The position numbers and the translations under genes were made by a program. Shown one piece after another: positions 24,445-33,788 of a DNA stretch of 64,000 nucleotides. Numbering within the stretch: the first letter of the stretch is position 1; each line of letters begins with the position of its first letter. The notes beneath the pieces are model-generated. The model was given only the letters and a program-made list of their open reading frames with translations, did no database searches and was not told where the DNA came from. Source of the stretch: Variovorax paradoxus EPS (GTDB taxonomy: Bacteria > Pseudomonadota > Gammaproteobacteria > Burkholderiales > Burkholderiaceae_C). The DNA is taken from positions 2,852,001 through 2,916,000 of the forward strand of contig NC_014931.1 of the NCBI RefSeq assembly GCF_000184745.1, in the 5' to 3' direction.

Positions 24445-25389
24445 ATGCCCGCCTTCAAGACCGTCCTGATCGACAAGGACCCGCAGCATCCACGCATTGC
24501 GCGCCTCGTGCTCAACCGCCCCGAGAAGCTCAACGCCATCGGCGACACCACGCCGTCGGAAATCCGCCAGGCCGTCGAATGGGCCGAGGCCGACGATGAA
24601 GTGCACGTCATCGTGGTCGAAGGCGCGGGCCGCGCGTTCTGCGCCGGCTACGACCTCGGCGACTACGCCGAGGGGCATGGCCGCGAAGGCGAGGGCGACC
24701 ACCCGTGCCGGCAAGAAAAAACGCCTTGGGACCCGATGCTCGACTACGCCGCCATGAAGCGCAACACCGACGACTTCATGGCCCTGTGGCGCTGCCGCAA
24801 GCCCACCATCGCCAAGGTGCACGGCTATGCGGTGGCCGGCGGCAGCGACATCGCGCTGTGCTGCGACCTGCTGACCATGGCCGACGACGCGCGCATCGGC
24901 TACATGCCCACGCGCGTGTGGGGCTGCCCGACGACGGCGATGTGGACCTACCGGCTCGGCGCGCTGCGCGCGAAGCAGCTGATGTTCACCGGCGACACCA
25001 TCGACGGTGCACAGGCGGCCGGATGGGGCCTTGCCAATTTCTCGGTGCCGGCCGACCAGCTGGACGACGCCACGATGAAGCTCGCGCAGCGCATCGCGGG
25101 CGTACCGCGCTCCCATTTGATGATGCACAAGCTGGTCGTCAACCAGGTGTGGCATTCGATGGGGCTGGAGCAGACGCAGATGTTCGCGACCGTGTTCGAC
25201 GGCATCACGCGGCACAACCCCGAGGGGATGTGGTTTCGCCGGCAGGCGGAGGCGGAAGGGTTCAAGAGCGCTGTCGCATGGCGCGATAGCGGCCGGGATA
25301 TTCCGGAAGGCGACGAGGCGAGGGCGCTCGTCGCGGAGCTGGAAGCGAAGCTTGCAGCGGCGCGGGCGGCGGTGCCGCCCGGCCGGTGA
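24445..25389 (+). CDS. Crotonase-superfamily protein (enoyl-CoA hydratase/isomerase-like)
   Basis: Crotonase-fold protein of 314 residues. The N-terminal [13 protein letters not shown], the oxyanion-hole segment [12 protein letters not shown] and [13 protein letters not shown] are clear. However the region that normally carries the catalytic glutamates (usually E near xxPGxGG) reads [17 protein letters not shown], so classical hydratase activity is doubtful. An insertion ([15 protein letters not shown]) follows the oxyanion loop. Probable role is on a CoA thioester with other chemistry. It stands alone, with a good Shine-Dalgarno (AAGGAG) before ATG 24445. Confidence 0.85.
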   Translation: MPAFKTVLIDKDPQHPRIARLVLNRPEKLNAIGDTTPSEIRQAVEWAEADDEVHVIVVEGAGRAFCAGYDLGDYAEGHGREGEGDHPCRQEKTPWDPMLDYAAMKRNTDDFMALWRCRKPTIAKVHGYAVAGGSDIALCCDLLTMADDARIGYMPTRVWGCPTTAMWTYRLGALRAKQLMFTGDTIDGAQAAGWGLANFSVPADQLDDATMKLAQRIAGVPRSHLMMHKLVVNQVWHSMGLEQTQMFATVFDGITRHNPEGMWFRRQAEAEGFKSAVAWRDSGRDIPEGDEARALVAELEAKLAAARAAVPPGR

Positions 25390-25419
25390 ATCGAAGCCCC
25401 AGCTAGTGGCCCATCCCGT

Positions 25420-26934
25420 TCAAGGAGGGCAAGCCGCCGAATGGGTCAGTGCGTAGGTGCGCGAGGCCTGGAATGACGGGTTTTCATCCACCGTGCCCAG
25501 GGGGCGCGTGAACTTGCAGCCGTAGTTCGTGTCGGCCACCGTCGCCGGCGTCACCACGTCGTCGCCTGCGGGCTTCGGTCCCCCGCGCTCCCACTTGACC
25601 ATTTCGGCGAAGGCTTCGACCTGTTCGGCAACCGTGAAGTCGCAATGCGTGATCCCGCGGATCGCACGCTGCACCAACCAGTCGCTGTTGCCCTTGGCTG
25701 CTACGCGCTTGTTGTAGATCTGTTCCATGCTGAAGGGCACGTACAGGTCGCCCAACGTGTGCAGCGAAACCACCGGGATCTTGAATTCGCCGTTGACCTT
25801 GGGAATCCAGCGCAGTCCATCGGTGCGCAGGCGATTGGCGTCCGTGGCCGCAGTGAGCTTGAGCACCGAGCCGTTCAACGCTGTCGATCCCGGCACGTCA
25901 CCGTCGATGGTGTAGGTGAAGCGGTTTGTGTCGAGCGTGTTCTTGTTCAGGATGCCGGTGACCGTGCCGTCGCTGCCGAACACGCCCCAGACCGCAGCGA
26001 ACGAGCCGCCCGCCATCAAACCGAGGTCGAACATGGGACGTTGGCCACCGGTCAGGTTCTGCACCACCGAAGCGAACTTCGCACCCGTGGCAGTGGGCGT
26101 CGAGGGGAAGGCGGTGAACAGCGTCGACGTGACCTGAGCACGGATGTCCAACCAGTTGGCGGTCGGATATTTCGGCAGGCCCGCGAGTGCTTGTGCCGTG
26201 ACCTGTGCGCCCGCGAAGTAGTCGAACAGCTCCGTGTCGCCGACCACGCCGCACATCGGCACGGCGCCGTTGTACTTCACCTTGTGGTTGGCGGTGGCGA
26301 AGGCTTCGTCCTCGATTGCGGCAGCGGTGATGTGGCCGCCCATCGAGTGTCCGGTGATGTAGAGCTGTGAAGGTGCGGGGAGCTCTCGGCCGTTGGCCTT
26401 GGCAATCTTGTTGAACTCCAATGCCAGCGCATTGGTGTCTTCCACGCCGGCGCGCACGTCATAGAAGTTCTTGCTGTAGCTGGATGCTGCCCACGCATAG
26501 CCGTTCTGGATCAGATAGCGGCGGATGGACGGATTCGTGAGCTTCAGCTCGTTACCTTCGCCCACGTAGCCATGTGCGTACATCACGAGCCGGCCGTTCC
26601 AGTTGGACGGCACTTCCACGCGGTACTGCGCACCGCCGAGCATGCCCGACCAGCGGCTGGTGGTGGCGTTGTCGATCTTGTCGCCGGCGTCGGCCTTGAG
26701 TGCCGCGAACGTGGTGGCCGAGGGGTCGGCTGGCGCGAAGGAATTGCGGGTGTCCTGCACGCGCGTTTCCTCGGGGACTGGCGGCGGTGCGGGCGGAGGC
26801 GGCGCTGGCGGCGCGGGCGCAGGAGCCGGCGGCAGCGGCGTGAAGGCAAAACCGTTTCCACCGCCCCCACCGCCGCAGGATGCGACGGCAAGGCTGGTGG
26901 CGAGGGCAAGGAGTGTCAGGCGCGCGGAATGCAT
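25420..26934 (-). CDS. Lipoprotein alpha/beta hydrolase
   Basis: A secreted lipoprotein of 504 residues. The signal peptide ends in the lipobox AVAS-C near residue 20, followed by a Gly-rich and then a Pro/Ala-rich linker (to about residue 55). The hydrolase domain contains the nucleophile elbow GHSMGG, preceded by RLVMYAHGYVGEGNEL (oxyanion region), and a late GITHCDF that may provide the catalytic His. The arrangement resembles secreted esterases and polyester depolymerase-like hydrolases; the substrate is unknown. It is convergent with the crotonase gene, with 30 bases between. Confidence 0.82.
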   Translation of the reverse strand: MHSARLTLLALATSLAVASCGGGGGGNGFAFTPLPPAPAPAPPAPPPPAPPPVPEETRVQDTRNSFAPADPSATTFAALKADAGDKIDNATTSRWSGMLGGAQYRVEVPSNWNGRLVMYAHGYVGEGNELKLTNPSIRRYLIQNGYAWAASSYSKNFYDVRAGVEDTNALALEFNKIAKANGRELPAPSQLYITGHSMGGHITAAAIEDEAFATANHKVKYNGAVPMCGVVGDTELFDYFAGAQVTAQALAGLPKYPTANWLDIRAQVTSTLFTAFPSTPTATGAKFASVVQNLTGGQRPMFDLGLMAGGSFAAVWGVFGSDGTVTGILNKNTLDTNRFTYTIDGDVPGSTALNGSVLKLTAATDANRLRTDGLRWIPKVNGEFKIPVVSLHTLGDLYVPFSMEQIYNKRVAAKGNSDWLVQRAIRGITHCDFTVAEQVEAFAEMVKWERGGPKPAGDDVVTPATVADTNYGCKFTRPLGTVDENPSFQASRTYALTHSAACPP

Positions 26935-27141
26935 GGGATGTCTCTCTCCGTTTCTTCTGGGTTCTTGGTTGAAGATCGCCGGCGCAGCGCTGCCCGGACG
27001 GCCATGAAGAACGACCGTGCTATTTCGCTGACCGGCGGCGCAGCGTAGGGGCGATGCCGGGCGCATCGGCCCGGGCTTTCCCGTAGCTGCTATCTCCTGC
27101 GCGACACCGTGCGCGACACCGGCATGGAACCTGGGGAGAGA

Positions 27142-28041
27142 TCAGCCCTTGCGGCGGGTGACCACCACCGTGGCGTCCAGGCCTTCGTACGCCTCGGCGT
27201 CGCCATACCAACTGCCCGAGATCGGCGCAGCCTGCGCCGGGTCGCGCGTGACGCCCACGCGGATGAGTTGTCCGCTGCCCATCAGGTTGTTGGTCGGGTC
27301 GAACGCCAGCCAGCCGATGCCCGGCAGGTACGCCTGCAGCCAGGCGTGCGTGGTGCCAGCGCCCGTCATCGATTCGCCGGGCGCCTGGGCGGCGCGGTCG
27401 AGCGCGGCGTCGTAGAGGTAGCCCGAGACGAAGCGGGTCGCGATGCCCAGACGGCGCGCGGCTTCCATCATCAGCAGCGCGTAGTCGCGGCAACTGCCGC
27501 TGCCCAGCGCCAGCGTGGCCAGCGGCGTTTGCGTGCCTTCTTCGTCGCGCGCCTTGTATTCGAGGCTCTGGCCGATGTGCGCGTTCATGCGCGTGAGCAC
27601 TTCGCGCGTGTTGTTGGGCTTGTCGCTGTGCAGGAACTGGTGCGCCCAGCGGATCAGCGTGCCGCTGGCATCGTCCTCGTGGTGCGGGCGCAGGTAGTGT
27701 TCGAGGTCCAGGCGCTCCTGCACCGAGTAGGCGAAGGGCAGGAACTCGGCTGCCGGATCGAGCGCGAGCTGGTCTTGCTGGGCCGGCACATGCTCGATGG
27801 TGAACGAGCACACGATGCGCAGCTCGGTCGCTTCGCCCATCGGCTGTACCAACGCGACGGAGTTGGAATGCGGGTCTTGAATCAACCGCGTGAAAGCCTG
27901 GGGGCTCACCTGCAGATCGGTGGCGAGCACGCGCAGGTCGTGGCTGTCGCGGGGCCGGAACATCACCCGGTGCAAACCGAAGGTGACCGGCTTGTTGTAG
28001 CGATAGATGGTGGTGTGCGTGATGTCGTACTGGATGGCCAT
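27142..28041 (-). CDS. Transglutaminase-like cysteine protease-fold protein
   Basis: Transglutaminase family protein of 299 residues with the bacterial N-terminal domain (ITHTTIYRYNKPV, near 7-19, to ~100) followed by the transglutaminase-like core. The catalytic triad is visible as Cys in GSGSCRDYALL, His in TTHAWLQAYLPG and Asp in WLAFDPTNN. There is no signal peptide. Such proteins often occur with circularly permuted ATP-grasp and alpha-E proteins, but none is present here, so it is a lone copy. Function uncertain: peptide hydrolysis or amide formation. Confidence 0.88.
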   Translation of the reverse strand: MAIQYDITHTTIYRYNKPVTFGLHRVMFRPRDSHDLRVLATDLQVSPQAFTRLIQDPHSNSVALVQPMGEATELRIVCSFTIEHVPAQQDQLALDPAAEFLPFAYSVQERLDLEHYLRPHHEDDASGTLIRWAHQFLHSDKPNNTREVLTRMNAHIGQSLEYKARDEEGTQTPLATLALGSGSCRDYALLMMEAARRLGIATRFVSGYLYDAALDRAAQAPGESMTGAGTTHAWLQAYLPGIGWLAFDPTNNLMGSGQLIRVGVTRDPAQAAPISGSWYGDAEAYEGLDATVVVTRRKG

Positions 28042-28155
28042 GGGGCATTCTCGTGCGTTCGCGGCGCGCGCAGTGGCTTGTTCTTGTGGGCGAATGCCGC
28101 AGAATCGGCGCCCGCTCGATGTTTGAGCGTTCTTCTCAAGGGGATTCCGGCCGCC

Positions 28156-28497
28156 ATGTACTCCGCCACCTTCATCTTCGCCAAGAAGCAGTTCGACGAC
28201 GAATTCCATCGCCTCGACCGGACCATCGCGACGGCCGCGAAGTCGCTGCCCGGCTACCTGGGCGAGGAGACGTGGGAGAACACGGGCAACGGGCTGGTGT
28301 CGAACGTCTACTACTGGGACTCGCTCGACAACCTCCAAGCGCTGATTCGCCACCCGGTGCACCAGCAAGCCAAGGCGGCGCAGGCGAATTGGCTGGATGG
28401 CTACAAGGTGGTGATCTCCGAAGTGGTGCGCACCTATGGCGACAGCCGGATCGACCATCTGCTGGCACCTCCGCCTTCCGGCGCGACGCTCTCCTAA
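28156..28497 (+). CDS. Antibiotic-biosynthesis-monooxygenase-type (ABM) domain protein
   Basis: Small cytoplasmic protein of 113 residues with the dimeric alpha/beta-barrel (ABM/ferredoxin-like) fold. The hints are SATFIFAKKQFDDEFHRLD at the N-terminus, the central PGYLGEETWEN strand, and the paired helices with HPVHQQAKAAQ. Members degrade heme, oxidise quinoid compounds or simply bind ligands. It is divergent from the transglutaminase-like gene, and its end overlaps the end of mnmC by four bases (convergent). No substrate can be given. Confidence 0.75.
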   Translation: MYSATFIFAKKQFDDEFHRLDRTIATAAKSLPGYLGEETWENTGNGLVSNVYYWDSLDNLQALIRHPVHQQAKAAQANWLDGYKVVISEVVRTYGDSRIDHLLAPPPSGATLS

Positions 28498-30332
28498 AGC
28501 CGCTGAGTGCCGAGCGCCTTGGCCAGCGTGGAGGGCAACGGCAGCGGTTCGCCATGCCACTGCGCGGCCAGCAGTTCGGCGCAAAGGGCCGCGAAGCTGA
28601 GACCGCGCGAGCCCAATGCGGTGCAGGCCCAGAGGCCATTCGCCTCCGCGGTCAGCGGGCCGACCAGCGGCCGACGGTCGCCCGAGGCGCAGCGCACACC
28701 GACCCAGGCGTTGACTTCTCCGCGCTCGAAGGCCGGCGCCAATGCGGCTGCTGCGGCGGGATGCAGCCGGGCGAGGCGGTCGCGGTTCGCGGCGCTGTCA
28801 TCGGTGTTCGGAGCGAGGTCGGTGCTGTCGCGGTCGAAGGTGGCGCCTGTCAGCCAGAGCAGGGCGCCTTCGGCATCGGGCACGTTGGCGATCAAGTGGC
28901 CGTCGCCGTTGAGCGGCGTGGCCGGGAGGGCGCTGGCGTTGAGGTGGCCCCACGCGACCTGTCCGCGCACCGGCTGCAGCGGCAGCCCCGGAGCGAAGCG
29001 GCCCGATTCGAAGCCGGCGGCGACGACCACGCGGTCTGCTGCGATCAGCAACTGGTCTGCCGCATCGAACAGTTGCCAGCCGTCGGCGCCTCGGGTCGCT
29101 CGCGCCACCGAAGCGTTGCCGCGGAACTCGACACCCGGCTGACGCAGCCAGGCCTCGATCAACCGTGACGGACGCACCCAGCCGGCACGCGCATGCCAGA
29201 TGGCGGGCGCATCGACCGGCAGGTCGGCTGCGCTCAACTGTTCGGCGCTTGCAGGCCACGATTCATTGGGGCCGTTGTCGCTCCAGTTGGCAGGCACGCG
29301 CGTATCGCCTTCGGGCCGCCGTTCCAGTACGCCGCTGGCGCGCCAGTCGTGGCCTTCTTCAAGCAGTCGTTCCAATTCGAGCCAGGTGGCACGGATGCCC
29401 GCGCGCGTGAGGCGCGAGAGCAGGGCGTCGTCGGGAGACACATGGGGCGCCAGCACGCCGACCGGCAGGCCGGAAGCGCCCGAGGCGGGGCGCGAGGCCG
29501 CATCGAGCACCGTGACCTGCCACCCGCGCCGCGCGAGGCTCGCGGCCACGGCCGCGCCCGCGAGGCCGGCACCGATCACGGCGCAGCGGCCCGGCGCCGC
29601 GATTCGCTCGGGCGCTGGCCCGCGGCGCCGCACCGTCCAGGCCGGTGCGAAGACGCCGCCGAGGCAGTCGCGCCTGGGCGGCAGGCCGGGGCGCCTTTCG
29701 AGTTGGAAGCCGTTCTGCGAAAGCGCATTGCGCACCTCACCTGCATAGGTCCAGGTGGCGAGGCCCGTGCCCTGACGGGCGAATCGCGACACCGCCTTCA
29801 GCGTGTCGGGCGACCACATCGCCGGATTCCGCTCGGGGCCGAAGCCGTCGAGGAAGATGCTGTCGGCCTCGAAGCGTTGGGCGCGCAGCATCGGTTGCAC
29901 GTCGCCGATGCACAGGGTGAGCAGGACGCGGCCTTCGTCGAAGGCGAGGCGGTGAAAGCCTGGCAGCAGTCCGTGCCACTGCGCGACCAGCTCGCCGGCC
30001 AGCGAGGCCAGTTCCGGATACGCCTCGGCAGCCCGAAAGAGATCGCCGGCCCCGACCGGATGCGCCTCGACCGAGACGAAGTGCAGCATCCGCGGCCGGT
30101 TTGCATCCGAACGCCACGCCTGCCAAGTCGCCAGGAAATTGAGGCCCAGCCCGAAGCCGGTTTCGAGAATCCGCCATTGCGGTTGCCCGGCCCAGGCTTG
30201 CGGCAGGCCGCAGCCGCCCAGGAACACATGGCGAGCCTGCGCCAGCGCCCCGGTTTCGGTGTGATAGATGTCGTCGAAGCGTTCGCTGCTCGGGACGCCG
30301 TCGGCGCGCCAGGCCACTGGCTCAGCGGTCAC
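28494..30332 (-). CDS. mnmC: Bifunctional tRNA 5-methylaminomethyl-2-thiouridine modification enzyme MnmC
   Basis: Fused enzyme of 612 residues that completes mnm5s2U at tRNA position 34. The N-terminal methyltransferase domain (residues ~1-245) has the SAM motif LETGFGLGLNF and SIFLDGFGPERNPAMW. The C-terminal FAD domain (from ~250) has CAVIGAGLAGAAVA and releases the carboxymethyl group of cmnm5 before methylation. The closing segment has NGLWACTALGSRGLSFA. Length and order match proteobacterial MnmC. It precedes yggX on the same strand, 15 bases away. Confidence 0.95.
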   Translation of the reverse strand: MTAEPVAWRADGVPSSERFDDIYHTETGALAQARHVFLGGCGLPQAWAGQPQWRILETGFGLGLNFLATWQAWRSDANRPRMLHFVSVEAHPVGAGDLFRAAEAYPELASLAGELVAQWHGLLPGFHRLAFDEGRVLLTLCIGDVQPMLRAQRFEADSIFLDGFGPERNPAMWSPDTLKAVSRFARQGTGLATWTYAGEVRNALSQNGFQLERRPGLPPRRDCLGGVFAPAWTVRRRGPAPERIAAPGRCAVIGAGLAGAAVAASLARRGWQVTVLDAASRPASGASGLPVGVLAPHVSPDDALLSRLTRAGIRATWLELERLLEEGHDWRASGVLERRPEGDTRVPANWSDNGPNESWPASAEQLSAADLPVDAPAIWHARAGWVRPSRLIEAWLRQPGVEFRGNASVARATRGADGWQLFDAADQLLIAADRVVVAAGFESGRFAPGLPLQPVRGQVAWGHLNASALPATPLNGDGHLIANVPDAEGALLWLTGATFDRDSTDLAPNTDDSAANRDRLARLHPAAAAALAPAFERGEVNAWVGVRCASGDRRPLVGPLTAEANGLWACTALGSRGLSFAALCAELLAAQWHGEPLPLPSTLAKALGTQRL

Positions 30333-30347
30333 GACGGGCAGGAAAGT

Positions 30348-30623
30348 TCAGGCCGCTGGAGGAGGAACGTAGCCTTGCGCCACGTCGGCGCCTTCGCCGA
30401 AGAAATGCTTTTCCATCTGCCGCGCCAGGTACTGGCGGGCGCGCAGATCGGCCAGGTTCAGCCGGTTTTCGTTGACCAGCATGGTCTGTTGCTTGAGCCA
30501 GGCGGCCCAGGCTTCCTTGCTGACGTTTTCCCACAGGCGCTTGCCCAGGTCGCCGGGATAGGGCGGGAAGTCGAGCCCTTCGGCCTCTTTGCCGAGCTTG
30601 ATGCACTGAACCATGCGTGCCAT
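30348..30623 (-). CDS. yggX: Probable Fe(2+)-trafficking protein YggX
   Basis: Small protein of 91 residues from the YggX family, linked to iron handling and protection of Fe-S clusters from oxidation. The family blocks [21 protein letters not shown] with the single Cys7, [20 protein letters not shown], and [15 protein letters not shown] are all present. The Ala/Pro C-terminal tail is short. It lies immediately upstream of mnmC on the minus strand; the sulfate-binding protein gene diverges from it. Confidence 0.96.
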   Translation of the reverse strand: MARMVQCIKLGKEAEGLDFPPYPGDLGKRLWENVSKEAWAAWLKQQTMLVNENRLNLADLRARQYLARQMEKHFFGEGADVAQGYVPPPAA

Positions 30624-30711
30624 TTTTTTGCCTCTTGGGTGGGGTAAGCGTGTCGCTTAGTTGATTTAGCTATTTAGAACTGAGAACTTGGTCGTTCCAG
30701 TTTCTATATGT

Positions 30712-30726
30712 CGTATTGAGAATACG
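30712..30726. promoter_or_regulatory. Palindrome CGTATT-GAG-AATACG upstream of the sulfate-binding protein gene
   Basis: Perfect 6-base arms around GAG, 36 bases before ATG 30763, in an AT-rich 139-base intergenic region between yggX and sbp. The position and AT content suit a promoter with a regulator site. A CysB/Cbl-type regulator would be expected for sulfur genes, but the palindrome is not a recognised CysB site. Confidence 0.4.
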
Positions 30727-30762
30727 CAGCTTCATTGATATGCCTTTTTAGAGCAAGACACC

Positions 30763-31812
30763 ATGAGCTTTCGCCGCGACTTTATCAAGCTTTCCCTGGG
30801 TGCCGGCGTGGCCGGTGCCTTGGCCCTGTCGGCGTTGCCGACGTTTGCCCAAGGAACAGCGGCCGCCAAGGGCCCCGTGACGCTGCTGAACGTCTCGTAC
30901 GACCCGACGCGCGAGCTCTACGTCGACTACAACCAGGCCTTCGCCAAGTACTGGAAGGGCAAGACCGGCCAGGACGTGACGGTCAAGCAATCGCACGGCG
31001 GCTCTGGCAAGCAGGCCCGCTCGATCATCGACGGCATCGATGCCGACGTGGCCACGCTGGCGCTCGGCGGCGACATCGATGCGCTCGTCACCCACGGTGG
31101 CCTGGTCAAGGCCGACTGGCAAAAGCGCCTCCCGCTCAACTCGGCCCCTTACACCTCGACCATCGTGTTCCTGGTGAAGAAGGGCAACCCCAAGGGCCTG
31201 AAGGACTGGGACGACCTGGTCAAGCCCGGCGTGCAGGTGATCACCCCCAACCCCAAGACCTCGGGCGGCGCCCGCTGGAACTACCTGGCCGCCTGGGAAT
31301 TTGCCAAGCGCAAGTACGGTGGCGACGCCAAGGCCAAGGAATACATCGGCAACCTGTTCAAGAACGTGCCCGTGCTGGACACCGGCGCGCGCGGCTCGAC
31401 CATCACCTTCGTGCAGCGCGGCGTGGGCGACGTGCTGCTGGCTTGGGAAAACGAAGCCTTCCTGGCGCTGAAGGAATTCGGTCCGGACAAGTTCGAAATC
31501 GTCGTGCCGTCCATCTCCATCCTGGCCGAGCCCAGCGTGACGGTCGTCGACAAGGTCGTCGACAAGAAGGGCACCCGCGCCGTGGCCGAGGAGTACCTGA
31601 AGTACCTTTACTCCGACGAAGGCCAGGACATCGCGGGCCGCAACTTCTACCGCCCGACGTCCGAAAAGGCCAAGGCCAAGTACGACAAGCAGTTCCCCAA
31701 GCTGACGCTGGTGACCATCGACCAAGCCTTCGGCGGGTGGGCGAAGGCCGATAAGGAGCACTTCGCAGACGGTGCTTCGTTCGACCAGATCTACACAACC
31801 AAGCAGAAGTAA
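30763..31812 (+). CDS. sbp: Sulfate/thiosulfate ABC transporter substrate-binding protein (orphan copy)
   Basis: Periplasmic sulfate-binding protein of 349 residues. A twin-arginine-like leader (residues 1-30, [13 protein letters not shown], cleavage TFA-Q) is followed by [13 protein letters not shown], the [11 protein letters not shown] oxyanion loop and [16 protein letters not shown]. No permease or ATPase is adjacent; it presumably uses the CysTWA complex encoded at 56581-59485 in this window. Its paralogue at 55564 shares the same loops but differs through much of the sequence and has a Sec-type leader. Location at the head of the sulfonate locus suggests sulfur-limitation control. Confidence 0.94.
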   Translation: MSFRRDFIKLSLGAGVAGALALSALPTFAQGTAAAKGPVTLLNVSYDPTRELYVDYNQAFAKYWKGKTGQDVTVKQSHGGSGKQARSIIDGIDADVATLALGGDIDALVTHGGLVKADWQKRLPLNSAPYTSTIVFLVKKGNPKGLKDWDDLVKPGVQVITPNPKTSGGARWNYLAAWEFAKRKYGGDAKAKEYIGNLFKNVPVLDTGARGSTITFVQRGVGDVLLAWENEAFLALKEFGPDKFEIVVPSISILAEPSVTVVDKVVDKKGTRAVAEEYLKYLYSDEGQDIAGRNFYRPTSEKAKAKYDKQFPKLTLVTIDQAFGGWAKADKEHFADGASFDQIYTTKQK

Positions 31813-31905
31813 TCCGCGCTACCGAGCCGGTTTTCATGGCGCCCGTTTCGCGAGCGCCGCGACCCGGCACGCCTCGACCTCTCCGAAGAAAACCGAAAGC
31901 CTCCC

Positions 31906-32490
31906 GTGTCCGTTCTCCTGATTGCCGGTAGCCCCTCGGCCCCGTCCCGCTCCACCGCCTTGCTCGAGGCCGTGGGCGAGCGGCTGGCCAAACGCCATGC
32001 CCGCATCGAGCGGCTCGCGATCCGCGACCTGCCGGCACAGGCGCTGCTGCTGGCCGAGTGGAACCATCCGGCCATCGAGAGGGCCATCGCCCAGGTGGCG
32101 GCGGCCCGCGTGATCGTGGTGGCTACGCCGGTCTACAAGGCGGCCTACAGCGGCGTGCTGAAAGTCTTTCTCGATCTGCTCGCGCAGGACGCGCTCAAGG
32201 GCAAGACCGTGCTCCCGCTGGCCACCGGCGGCAGCCCCCATCACATGCTCGCGCTCGACTACGCACTGCGGCCCGTGCTGCAGTCGCTGGCGGCGCGCCA
32301 CATCCTGCCGGGCGTCTATGCGAGCGATTCGCAGATCGTGCTGACGCCCGCGAACGCCTACCAGGTGCACAACGACCTGGCCGAGCGACTGAACGAGGCC
32401 GTCGAGGTGCTTGCGACCGAAGGCCTGAAGCTGCCCGCAACGCACGGATTCGAACCCGTGCCGTTTTCTCGCGTGCGATGTAGTGTTTAA
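31906..32490 (+). CDS. ssuE: NADPH-dependent FMN reductase for sulfonate monooxygenase
   Basis: Flavin reductase of 194 residues that supplies FMNH2 to SsuD. The flavodoxin-like fold begins LLIAGSPSAPSRSTALL, with the FMN-phosphate loop SPSAPSRS and the family motif ATPVYKAAYSGVLKVFLD. PLATGGSPHHMLALDYALRPVLQSL is split by helices typical of SsuE. It starts with GTG at 31906 and heads the ssu gene group, followed by an intergenic repeat and a small membrane protein before ssuA. E. coli SsuE is 191 residues, so length agrees. Confidence 0.93.
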   Translation: MSVLLIAGSPSAPSRSTALLEAVGERLAKRHARIERLAIRDLPAQALLLAEWNHPAIERAIAQVAAARVIVVATPVYKAAYSGVLKVFLDLLAQDALKGKTVLPLATGGSPHHMLALDYALRPVLQSLAARHILPGVYASDSQIVLTPANAYQVHNDLAERLNEAVEVLATEGLKLPATHGFEPVPFSRVRCSV

Positions 32491-32590
32491 GGGCTCGCCC
32501 CCAGGCTGCGCGCACTTCGTGTCGCTACGCCAACCCCCTACCGGGGGCAACACCTGAGGCCCGGCGAAGCCGGTTCCTCGGTGTTTCCCG
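32491..32590. repeat. Intergenic palindromic repeat with nested hairpins
   Basis: The ~100-base stretch after ssuE can form hairpin CCCCC-TACC-GGGGG (32534-32547) and a larger stem AACACCTGAGG (32549-32559) with CCTCGGTGTT (32576-32585). That stem encloses CCGGC-GAA-GCCGG (32561-32573). I recognise it as resembling a dispersed intergenic element common in Comamonadaceae genomes (recall, not checked). I noticed only this one copy in the window. It may reduce read-through from ssuE or protect mRNA ends. Confidence 0.6.
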
Positions 32591-32662
32591 AAAGATTCAA
32601 GGCTGCCTCATTGGCCGCTCAGGGACAGCTTTGCCCAAAGTTTTGCACCAAGGAATCCCCGC

Positions 32663-32800
32663 ATGAACCCCATCGCCACCGAAGACTCAGCACTCGAGAC
32701 GCCACCGCGTTCCTTCTGGCACGCGCTGGGTGACCTCGTCGTCAGCGCCATCGTCGTCAGCGCCATTGCGCTGATCGTGAGCTTCATTTCCGCCGCGTGA
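32663..32800 (+). CDS. 45-residue single-pass membrane protein in the ssu locus
   Basis: A short reading frame, MNPIATEDSALETPPRSFW then a helix. It starts at ATG 32663 with AAGGAA eight bases upstream and ends with TGA at 32800, 31 bases before ssuA. Residues ~20-43 (GDLVVSAIVVSAIALIV) form one clear transmembrane helix with a Thr/Pro-rich N-terminal tail of about 18 residues. No cysteines occur. I do not recognise the family. Position between ssuE and ssuA suggests co-expression with sulfonate uptake, perhaps as an accessory subunit of the transporter; this is inference. The Ala/Val/Ile-rich helix and good ribosome site favour a real gene. Confidence 0.6.
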   Translation: MNPIATEDSALETPPRSFWHALGDLVVSAIVVSAIALIVSFISAA

Positions 32801-32831
32801 CCGCGTGGCGCCCCAACACCCCAGGACAGCC

Positions 32832-33788
32832 ATGAACCGTATTTCCATTCCTCGCCGCCGCCTGATCCAGGGCGCAGCCGCAGCCATCGCGCTGCCTTCG
32901 TTCGCCGCACTGGCCCAGGCGCCCGCGCGCCAGTTCCGCATCGGCAACCAGAAGGGCACGCTCAACATCCTGAAGGGCCGCGGCACGCTGGAGAAGCGGC
33001 TCGCGCCGCTGGGCGTCACGGTCAAGTGGACCGAGTTCACGGCCGGCCCGGTGCAGCTCGAAGCGCTCAACGTCGGTTCCATCGACTTCGGCGATGTCGG
33101 CGAAGCGCCGCCCATCTTCGCGCAGGCCGCCGGTGCGCCGCTGGCCTACGTGGCCGCCACGCAGCACCGCCCGCAGACCGAAGCCGTGCTGGTGCCCAAG
33201 GGCTCGGCCATCAAGACCGTGGCCGACCTCAAGGGCAAGAAGATCGCGCTCAACAAAGGCTCGAACGTCCACTACTTCATCGTCAAGCTGTTCGAGAAGC
33301 ACGGCCTCTCGTATGCCGACCTGAACCTGGCCTACCTGCCGCCGTCCGATGCGCGTGCCGCATTCGAAAAGGGCTCGGTCGATGCGTGGGTGATCTGGGA
33401 CCCGTTCCTCGCAGCCGCCGAGAAGTCGATCGACGCACGCATCCTCGCCGACGCCACGGGCGTTGTCGGCAACCGCGCCTACTACTTCTCGTCGCTCGAC
33501 TACGTGGCGAAGAACGCCGACGTGATCGCCATTGCGGTCGAAGAGATCAACAAGGTCGAAGCCTGGGGCTCCGCGAACAAGGGGCAACTCGCTGCCGAGC
33601 TGGCGGCCTTGTGGGGCCTGCCCAAGCCGGTGGCAGACATCACCACGGCCCGCACGCCCTACGGCATCACGCCGATCACCAAGGCCATCCTCGCCGAGCA
33701 GCAGAAGATCGCCGATACCTTCTTCGAGCTCAAGCTGATCCCCAAGAAGATCAACGTGCTCGAAGCCGCCGGCGCGGGAGTCGCATGA
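32832..33788 (+). CDS. ssuA: Sulfonate ABC transporter substrate-binding protein (first copy)
   Basis: Periplasmic aliphatic sulfonate-binding protein of 318 residues. A leader with [21 protein letters not shown] and cleavage near residue 29 suggests Tat or Sec export. The mature part has [42 protein letters not shown] and [12 protein letters not shown] [12 protein letters not shown], all typical of SsuA/TauA. It is the first of two related binding proteins in the operon; the second is at 35834. The stop overlaps the ssuD start. Confidence 0.93.
   Translation: MNRISIPRRRLIQGAAAAIALPSFAALAQAPARQFRIGNQKGTLNILKGRGTLEKRLAPLGVTVKWTEFTAGPVQLEALNVGSIDFGDVGEAPPIFAQAAGAPLAYVAATQHRPQTEAVLVPKGSAIKTVADLKGKKIALNKGSNVHYFIVKLFEKHGLSYADLNLAYLPPSDARAAFEKGSVDAWVIWDPFLAAAEKSIDARILADATGVVGNRAYYFSSLDYVAKNADVIAIAVEEINKVEAWGSANKGQLAAELAALWGLPKPVADITTARTPYGITPITKAILAEQQKIADTFFELKLIPKKINVLEAAGAGVA

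Noticed and set aside
27142..28041. Reading the transglutaminase-like gene as part of an alpha-E/ATP-grasp peptide-modification cluster
   Set aside because: Neither of the usual partner genes is present in the neighbourhood.
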